A DNA stretch of 11,148 bases, taken from RCC1774 sp050330855. Lineage in GTDB: Bacteria > Cyanobacteriota > Cyanobacteriia > Thermosynechococcales > Thermosynechococcaceae. Both the position numbers and the translations under genes were made by a program. The stretch is from the NCBI GenBank assembly GCA_050330855.1, contig JBHJNL010000049.1, positions 1 to 11,148 of the forward strand, written 5' to 3'. Every line of letters begins with the position of its first letter. The stretch's first letter is position 1. Positions 5,907 through 11,148 of the stretch are shown one piece after another. Below the pieces are notes generated by a model. That model ran no database searches. It was given only the letters and a program-made list of their open reading frames with translations, and was not told the origin of the DNA.

Positions 5907-8900
5907 ATGGCAAATTCCCAATGGCAGTTTTGGATCGATCGCGGCGGTACGTTTACCGATATCGTGGCACGAGAACCAGACGGATCGCTGACCATTCATA
6001 AGCTCCTCTCTGAAAATCCCTCTGCTTACCCGGATGCTGCTTTGCAGGGTATCCGAGAACTGATGGGTATAGAGGCCGATCAGCCCCTGCTGACCGAGCA
6101 AATTGATGTAGTGAAAATGGGGACCACGGTGGCGACGAATGCGCTGCTAGAACGAAAGGGCGATCGCACCCTCCTCATCACCACAAAAGGCTTTGGCAAT
6201 CTCCTGCGTATTGGCGACCAACATCGGCCCGATATCTTTGCCCTAGAGATTGTCCTGCCCCAGATGCTGTACGAGCAGGTGGTAGAGGTCAACGAACGCT
6301 ATAGCGCCCAAGGCGAAGAGCTGCAGCCCGTCGATTTAGAAACCGCCCGGAAAGATCTTCAGGCTGCCTACGATGACGGGATTCGGAGCTGTGCGATCGC
6401 ATTTTTGCATAGCTATCGTTACCCCGACCACGAACAACAGGTAGCAGAACTCGCGCAAACCATCGGCTTTACTCAAATTTCTAGCTCTCACCAAGTCAGT
6501 CCTCTGATTAAGCTCGTCAGTCGAGGTGATACAACCGTTGTGGATGCCTATCTGTCCCCGATTCTGCGGCGCTACGTCGATCAGATTGTGGCGGAACTGG
6601 GGAGTGCTCGACTGATGTTTATGCAGTCCAATGGGGGGCTAGTGGATGCCCATTATTTTCAAGGAAAAGACAGCATTCTTTCCGGTCCGGCGGGGGGTGT
6701 TGTAGGGGCGGTGCAGACCTGTGCTGTGGCAGGTCGCTCTCAACTGATTGGCTTTGATATGGGCGGCACCTCCACCGATGTTTGCCACTATCGCGGTGAG
6801 TATGAGCGAGTGCTTGAAACCGAGCTAGCCGGGGTGCGTCTGCGAACGCCGATGATGGATATTCACACCGTTGCGGCGGGAGGCGGCTCCATTCTGAACT
6901 TTGATGGGGCCAGATTTCGAGTCGGCCCTGAGTCGGCAGGGGCCAATCCAGGACCGGCCTGTTATCGACAGGGTGGGCCGCTGACGGTGACGGACTGCAA
7001 TGTGATGGTGGGTAAAATTCAGCCAGCGTTTTTTCCGCAGGTGTTTGGTGCCAACTGTAATCTGCCGCTGGATGTGGAGCCGGTTCAGCAGGGGTTTACA
7101 GCACTAGCGCAGCGGATTGAGAAAAAAACCGGGCAGCGCCAGACCCCGGAGCAGGTGGCGGCAGGGTTCCTCGCCATTGCGGTGGAAAATATGGCGAATG
7201 CGATCAAGAAAATCTCTCTACAGCGCGGCCACGATATTTCGGACTATACGCTGTGCTGTTTTGGCAGTGCTGGGGGCCAGCATGTCTGCCAGATTGCAGA
7301 GGGGCTGGGCATCAAAGAAATTTTGATTCATCCCTTTGCGGGGGTGTTGTCTGCCTTTGGGATGGGGCTGGCGGATCTAAGGGCCAGCCGTCAGCAAACC
7401 GTAGAGGTTCTGCTCGAAGACGGTTTAGAACCGTTGAACTCAAGCCTCGCAACGTTAGCAGCGGCAGTGCAGGATGATCTGGTGCGGCAAGGCGTTGCCA
7501 GGGATGTCGTCGAGGTGAGATCGCACCTTTATCTTCGCTATACCGGCACCGATGCGCCTTTATTGGTGGATCTTGCCGAGCCAGCCGTCATGCAGACCCA
7601 GTTTGACACTCTCCATCAGCAGCGTTATGGGTTCGTCGTACCGGAGCGATCGCTAGTGGTGGACTCCATCGCGGTAGAAGGAATCGCCGCCACCGCTAAA
7701 ACAGCAGATTTAACGGCACAACCCCAGCGGTCTGGACCGGCTCAGGCTCTTTCTACGGTAAAGATCTTCACCCATCACCATTGGCATGAAGCCCCCATTT
7801 TTCAGCGGCAAGATCTGCGTCCCGGCGATCAGATTACGGGGCCAGCGTTGATTGTGGAAGCGACTGGCACCAATGTCATTGAACCCGGTTGGCAAGCCCA
7901 GGTGATTCCACAACAGCATTTGCTGATTCGACAGGTTGCAGTTTCGTCACTGGAGCAAAGCGATGATCCTGAGAGACCGAAAGCGACCGCCACCTCCTCA
8001 GACGCACCAAATCCCATACTTCTAGAAATCTTCAATAATCTGTTCCGGGCCATTGCTGAGCAAATGGGCGTCACGCTTCAAAACACCAGCTACTCCGTCA
8101 ATATCAAAGAGCGTTTAGATTTTTCCTGTGCTTTGTTTGATGGCGCAGGGCAGTTGATTGCCAATGCCCCCCATATCCCCGTTCATTTGGGTTCAATGGG
8201 AGATAGCGTTCAGTCCGTCATTGCAGCCGCAGGCGATCAGTTTCAGCCCGGAGATGTTTACGTCCTCAACGATCCCTACAACGGCGGCACCCATTTGCCG
8301 GATATCACGGTGGTTACCCCCGTTTTTATCGGAACAGACCCTTTATTTTATGTTGCCTCTCGGGGCCACCATGCCGACATTGGCGGCATGACGCCAGGGT
8401 CTATGCCTGCCCATAGCCATACCCTTGACGAAGAAGGGATATTGATTGCGCCGTTTCATGTGGTGGAACAGGGGCACCTTCAAGAGCAAACCTTTCGGAA
8501 GCTACTGCTGGAGCATCCTTACCCAGCCCGAAATCCAGACCATAATGTCGCGGATTTGCAGGCCCAAATTGCCGCTAATCAATGCGGTGTTCAAGAGCTG
8601 CTCAAGATGGTAGATCACTATGGTCTTGCGACGGTGCAGGCTTATATGGGCCATGTGCAGGCCAATGCTGAACAATCCGTGCGGCAAGTGATTGACCGAC
8701 TCCAGGACGGTCAGTTCACTTATCCGATGGATGGGGGCCGTCAGATTCAGGTGACCATTACTGTGGACTCCCAAGCACGAAGCGCTCGGATTGATTTTAG
8801 TGGTACTTCACCTCAGCAAGCCGATAACTTTAATGCCCCCGTTGCGATCGCAAAAGCAGCCGTTCTCTACGTCTTTCGCACCCTCGTCTCTGCTGATATT

Positions 8901-9524
8901 CCCCTCAATGCGGGCTGTTTGAAGCCGCTCGACATCTATATCCCAGCCGACTGCTTCTTGAATCCCAAGTCACCGGCTGCCGTGGTTGCGGGTAATGTGG
9001 AAACCTCGCAGGCCATCGTTAATGCGCTCTACGGTGCATTGGGTACAATGGCGGCCAGCCAAGGCACCATGAATAACCTCACCTTTGGTAATCAACGCTG
9101 CCAGTACTACGAAACCATCTGCGGCGGCACCGGCGCAGGCGCAACCTTCAATGGTGCTGATGCCGTCCATTCTCACATGACCAACTCACGCCTAACCGAC
9201 CCAGAAATACTAGAGTGGCGGTTCCCGGTGCGGCTAGAGCGGTTTGCATTGCGAACCAACAGCGGTGGAGCAGGGCACCATCGCGGTGGAGAGGGTGTCA
9301 TTCGCCAGTTTCAGTTTCTAGAACCGATGACGGTTTCCCTTTTATCGGGGCATCGCACCATTACCCCCTTTGGCCTTCAGGGGGGCCAGTCTGGCAAAAC
9401 CGGGCAGAATCTGTTGCAGAAACAGGACCAGCTCACGCCTTTATCTGGGTGTGTAACAGTAAGCGTAGAGAGTGGCGATCGCTTGTTAATTAAAACCCCT
9501 GGTGGTGGCGGTTTCGGCATCTAA
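5907..9524 (+). CDS. oplAH: ATP-dependent 5-oxoprolinase (HyuA-HyuB fusion)
   Basis: A 1205-residue cytoplasmic enzyme, the usual size for single-chain 5-oxoprolinase (EC 3.5.2.9), which opens 5-oxo-L-proline to L-glutamate using ATP. This serves glutathione turnover and removes 5-oxoproline formed spontaneously from glutamine or glutamate. The HyuA-like half covers about residues 1-695: the ATP-binding FWIDRGGTFTDIV (8-20), a second phosphate loop FDMGGTSTD (283-291), and SNGG and LSGPAGGVVGA segments between them. The HyuB-like half starts near 700 (PILLEIFNNLFRAIAEQMG) with NIKERLDFS (732-740), GGTHLPD ending at 799, RGHHADIGG (819-827) and a final GGGGFGI. The His and Asp residues of these last motifs form the metal site of HyuB proteins. 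An oxoprolinase fits better than an acetone carboxylase or two-subunit hydantoinase because the two halves are fused. The start is supported by GGAGAGAG at 5890-5897. The reading frame is uninterrupted and carries five HIP1 sites, so it looks native. Confidence 0.93.
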   Translation: MANSQWQFWIDRGGTFTDIVAREPDGSLTIHKLLSENPSAYPDAALQGIRELMGIEADQPLLTEQIDVVKMGTTVATNALLERKGDRTLLITTKGFGNLLRIGDQHRPDIFALEIVLPQMLYEQVVEVNERYSAQGEELQPVDLETARKDLQAAYDDGIRSCAIAFLHSYRYPDHEQQVAELAQTIGFTQISSSHQVSPLIKLVSRGDTTVVDAYLSPILRRYVDQIVAELGSARLMFMQSNGGLVDAHYFQGKDSILSGPAGGVVGAVQTCAVAGRSQLIGFDMGGTSTDVCHYRGEYERVLETELAGVRLRTPMMDIHTVAAGGGSILNFDGARFRVGPESAGANPGPACYRQGGPLTVTDCNVMVGKIQPAFFPQVFGANCNLPLDVEPVQQGFTALAQRIEKKTGQRQTPEQVAAGFLAIAVENMANAIKKISLQRGHDISDYTLCCFGSAGGQHVCQIAEGLGIKEILIHPFAGVLSAFGMGLADLRASRQQTVEVLLEDGLEPLNSSLATLAAAVQDDLVRQGVARDVVEVRSHLYLRYTGTDAPLLVDLAEPAVMQTQFDTLHQQRYGFVVPERSLVVDSIAVEGIAATAKTADLTAQPQRSGPAQALSTVKIFTHHHWHEAPIFQRQDLRPGDQITGPALIVEATGTNVIEPGWQAQVIPQQHLLIRQVAVSSLEQSDDPERPKATATSSDAPNPILLEIFNNLFRAIAEQMGVTLQNTSYSVNIKERLDFSCALFDGAGQLIANAPHIPVHLGSMGDSVQSVIAAAGDQFQPGDVYVLNDPYNGGTHLPDITVVTPVFIGTDPLFYVASRGHHADIGGMTPGSMPAHSHTLDEEGILIAPFHVVEQGHLQEQTFRKLLLEHPYPARNPDHNVADLQAQIAANQCGVQELLKMVDHYGLATVQAYMGHVQANAEQSVRQVIDRLQDGQFTYPMDGGRQIQVTITVDSQARSARIDFSGTSPQQADNFNAPVAIAKAAVLYVFRTLVSADIPLNAGCLKPLDIYIPADCFLNPKSPAAVVAGNVETSQAIVNALYGALGTMAASQGTMNNLTFGNQRCQYYETICGGTGAGATFNGADAVHSHMTNSRLTDPEILEWRFPVRLERFALRTNSGGAGHHRGGEGVIRQFQFLEPMTVSLLSGHRTITPFGLQGGQSGKTGQNLLQKQDQLTPLSGCVTVSVESGDRLLIKTPGGGGFGI

Positions 9525-9871
9525 ACATTTTTCAGCTTGCCAGACGTTAATACTCCTGAGACTTAAAAATGGTTCAAGCCAATGTTGAACCGTCCGTTTT
9601 GACTGGGCATTATAGACACAGTAAAGGATTCGGTGTAATCACCGACGGCAGATTCAAGCAAAATGCAGAGAATTGTAACAGTGATACTTTTGTCGTTTCA
9701 TTCTGCAAGTGCATCCTAAGGCCCCTGTGCTTTGCTCCGTTGACTTTGGCTTTTATTCCATTAGGGTCTGATGGTCTAAAGTTCTACACTCCCGAAGAAC
9801 GTACTGGTAAATTTTGTTCATCAGTGCTTCTAAACGGCTACTCAATATGCATAAGTGACTTAAAAATTGCT
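9525..9871 (+). other. 347-base region without a confident gene
   Basis: Between the 5-oxoprolinase stop and the next convincing start. One frame stays open from an ATG at 9569 straight into the 164-aa gene at 9872, but its 101 codons look unlike the following protein and match nothing I recognise. The stretch is visibly more AT-rich than both neighbours. A GGTG-TAAT-CACC inverted repeat occurs near 9632-9643. I see no clear promoter and no terminator with a T tract for the 5-oxoprolinase gene. Confidence 0.4.
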
Positions 9872-10366
9872 ATGACTCAATCTGACACTAAGCGCAATAC
9901 GCAACCGATCGAGCTACTCAAAAGTGGTCAGCTCTTAGCATTATCTAAAGATGAGCCAGCCGGCTTGATTTTACAGAAACCCTTCCATGCAGAATTTGTA
10001 GGGCCAGGGGCTGCCGTCGGCGGTATGTTCGATGTTCAATGCGTGACCATCCATACTCTCGGCAAGGCTGAATTTACTGTTCCTGAGAATAAAGAAGAGC
10101 GCCAAGTTGCCTTTAATCAGCGCTTAGAAGACATCTCGCTGATTCAAACCCTCTGCGACGAAGTGCCCCTCAAACGCGCCATTGCTTTACTAGAGCTATT
10201 TCGCGAAAAGCAGTTTGCGCTAGATGAAATTCAAACCATTCCCAATGAAGTCCTAGCCAAACTGGTGGGTGTCTTGCCTTCCACTTTTGAAATGGCTTGG
10301 CAGCAACAACTCGGACCTGCCTTGAGCAATCAACCGGCAGCGTTTGAAGAGTACGCTGTCGCCTAA
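9872..10366 (+). CDS. Conserved-looking hypothetical protein, function unknown
   Basis: 164 residues from the ATG at 9872 (MTQSDTKRNTQPIELLKSGQ). I do not recognise the family. The first 75 residues look strand-rich, with a Gly-rich turn FVGPGAAVGGMFDVQ near 47-61. From about 80 to 150 the sequence is charged and helical (RQVAFNQRLEDISLIQTL, then LKRAIALLELFREKQFALD), with EIQTIPNEVLAKLVGVLP towards the end. No signal peptide or membrane segment is visible, so it should be cytoplasmic. Base composition and amino-acid use are those of a real gene. The start is uncertain: no good ribosome site precedes 9872, and the frame is open back to 9569, which would give 265 residues. It lies 108 bases before hisC on the same strand, so co-transcription is possible but nothing links it to histidine synthesis. 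Confidence 0.65.
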   Translation: MTQSDTKRNTQPIELLKSGQLLALSKDEPAGLILQKPFHAEFVGPGAAVGGMFDVQCVTIHTLGKAEFTVPENKEERQVAFNQRLEDISLIQTLCDEVPLKRAIALLELFREKQFALDEIQTIPNEVLAKLVGVLPSTFEMAWQQQLGPALSNQPAAFEEYAVA

Positions 10367-10443
10367 AATGGTGAGATCGCACCCTCAGCAGCAATAAAGG
10401 AGCGCCCATTAGGCATTCCGCTACGTGATGGATGACTGCTATT

Positions 10444-10475
10444 GTCGAAGAGATCCCTCTGCCGAAGATCTTCGA
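10444..10475 (+). promoter_or_regulatory. Competing hairpins at the hisC translation start
   Basis: CGAAGATCTTCG (10463-10474) is a perfect 12-base palindrome directly abutting the hisC ATG. The upstream TCGAAGA (10445-10451) is also an exact inverse of TCTTCGA (10469-10475), so two hairpins compete for the same bases. The likely ribosome site GAAGA (10464-10468) lies inside the palindrome. This could modulate translation, but no known regulator motif is recognised. Confidence 0.3.
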
Positions 10476-11148
10476 TGACCTCTTTTTTACGCCCTCACCT
10501 GCAATCAGTGCCGGGGTATACACCAGGTGAGCAACCGCCCCCTGGTACGGTTGTCATTAAGCTCAACACCAACGAGAATCCTTACCCACCCTCTCCTTTA
10601 GTTTTTCAAGCCCTAGAAAGTGTTGACGGAGAGCTATTGCGTCGGTACCCTGATGCGTCGGCCCGAACCTTCCGAGAGGCCGCAGGGCAAGTGCTTAATA
10701 TTCCACCGGACTGGATTACTGTGGCAAACGGCAGCGACGATTTGCTGAGCATTATCATGGCCGCCTTTGTGGGCAGTGGTGATCGGGTGGTGTATCCCAT
10801 GCCCACCTACGTGCTCTATCGCACCTTGGCCCAGCTTCAGAATGCATACCCCTGGGAAGTCTCCTACGACGACTTATTCACCCTACCGCTGGAGCTGTTG
10901 ATATCCGCTCAAGGAGCGGTAACCTTCATTGCAGCCCCTAACAGTCCGTCAGGAACGTCGATTCCTCTTGAGCAGTTAAAGCAGCTTGCGTCTCAGTGTG
11001 AGGGCGTCTTGGTCATTGATGAAGCCTACGTTGATTTCGCCGAAACCAATGCACTGAGCATCGTCCGTGATCATGACAATGTGATTCTTTTGAGAACGCT
11101 CTCTAAGGGATATTCGCTGGCGGGGCTGAGGTTGGGGTTTGCGATCGC
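10475..11148 (+). CDS. hisC: Histidinol-phosphate aminotransferase (5' part, runs off the right edge)
   Basis: 224 codons of an expected 350-370 are present, open to the window edge. HisC is a PLP-dependent class I/II aminotransferase converting imidazole-acetol phosphate and glutamate to histidinol phosphate in histidine biosynthesis. Visible signatures in order: LNTNENPYPPSP (30-41), RRYPDASA (56-63), ANGSDDLL (84-91), YPMPTYVLY (107-115), APNSPSGTS (154-162) with the PLP-contacting Asn156, VIDEAYVDF (180-188) with Asp182 and Tyr185, and TLSKGYSLAGLRLGF (208-222), in which Lys211 is the PLP Schiff-base lysine. These match HisC better than other aminotransferases of the fold. I chose the ATG at 10475 because MTSFLRPHLQSVPGYTPGEQ is the usual N-terminus in cyanobacteria. 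The C-terminal domain, with its substrate-phosphate-binding Arg, lies outside the window. Confidence 0.93.
   Translation, partial: MTSFLRPHLQSVPGYTPGEQPPPGTVVIKLNTNENPYPPSPLVFQALESVDGELLRRYPDASARTFREAAGQVLNIPPDWITVANGSDDLLSIIMAAFVGSGDRVVYPMPTYVLYRTLAQLQNAYPWEVSYDDLFTLPLELLISAQGAVTFIAAPNSPSGTSIPLEQLKQLASQCEGVLVIDEAYVDFAETNALSIVRDHDNVILLRTLSKGYSLAGLRLGFAI

Noticed and set aside
5907..9524. Separate hydantoinase HyuA and HyuB genes or acetone carboxylase subunits
   Set aside because: The two halves are one uninterrupted chain of 1205 residues, which is the 5-oxoprolinase arrangement.
1..11148. CRISPR arrays, tRNA or rRNA genes, prophage or defence islands
   Set aside because: No regularly spaced repeats, tRNA-like folds with a GTTCGA-type loop, rRNA sequence, or phage or defence genes other than the vapBC pair were seen.

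Overview
The window is cyanobacterial chromosomal DNA. Ten perfect copies of the cyanobacterial HIP1 octamer (GCGATCGC, near 996, 2252, 2445, 3496, 6160, 6393, 7646, 8844, 9475 and 11141) occur in 11 kb, where well under one is expected by chance. The genes, including a Uma2-type fragment, also look cyanobacterial. I would not name a genus.

Left end (1-1919, all minus strand): the start of an insertion-sequence transposase gene runs off the left edge. The IS sits inside a radical SAM gene of the MJ0619/tetraether-synthase (Tes) type, which also carries an in-frame amber codon near its start. Four bases upstream of that broken gene ends an intact Lgt-like membrane protein gene (678-1421), so the two formed one operon. 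Further upstream is a Uma2-family endonuclease gene that has lost its C-terminal catalytic half. This region is decaying.

Centre left (2099-5103, plus strand): a large two-domain glycosyltransferase (soluble GT2 domain fused to a multi-spanning GT-C-like domain) is followed, after 86 bases, by a DUF547 lipoprotein.

Centre (5184-5800, minus strand): a VapBC-type toxin-antitoxin pair with a 4-base ATGA overlap. It is divergent from the next gene across a 106-base region with short inverted repeats.

Right (5907-11148, plus strand): a full-length ATP-dependent 5-oxoprolinase (HyuA-HyuB fusion); a 347-base region with no confident gene; a conserved-looking but unrecognised 164-aa protein; and the first 224 codons of histidinol-phosphate aminotransferase (hisC), running off the right edge.

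Most of the right half is ordinary metabolism. The most interesting element is the Lgt-like / Tes-like pair: a membrane enzyme resembling a diacylglyceryl transferase, coupled to a radical SAM enzyme of a lipid cross-linking family. This suggests a lipid-modification module whose second enzyme has been inactivated in this strain. I saw no CRISPR array, tRNA or rRNA.
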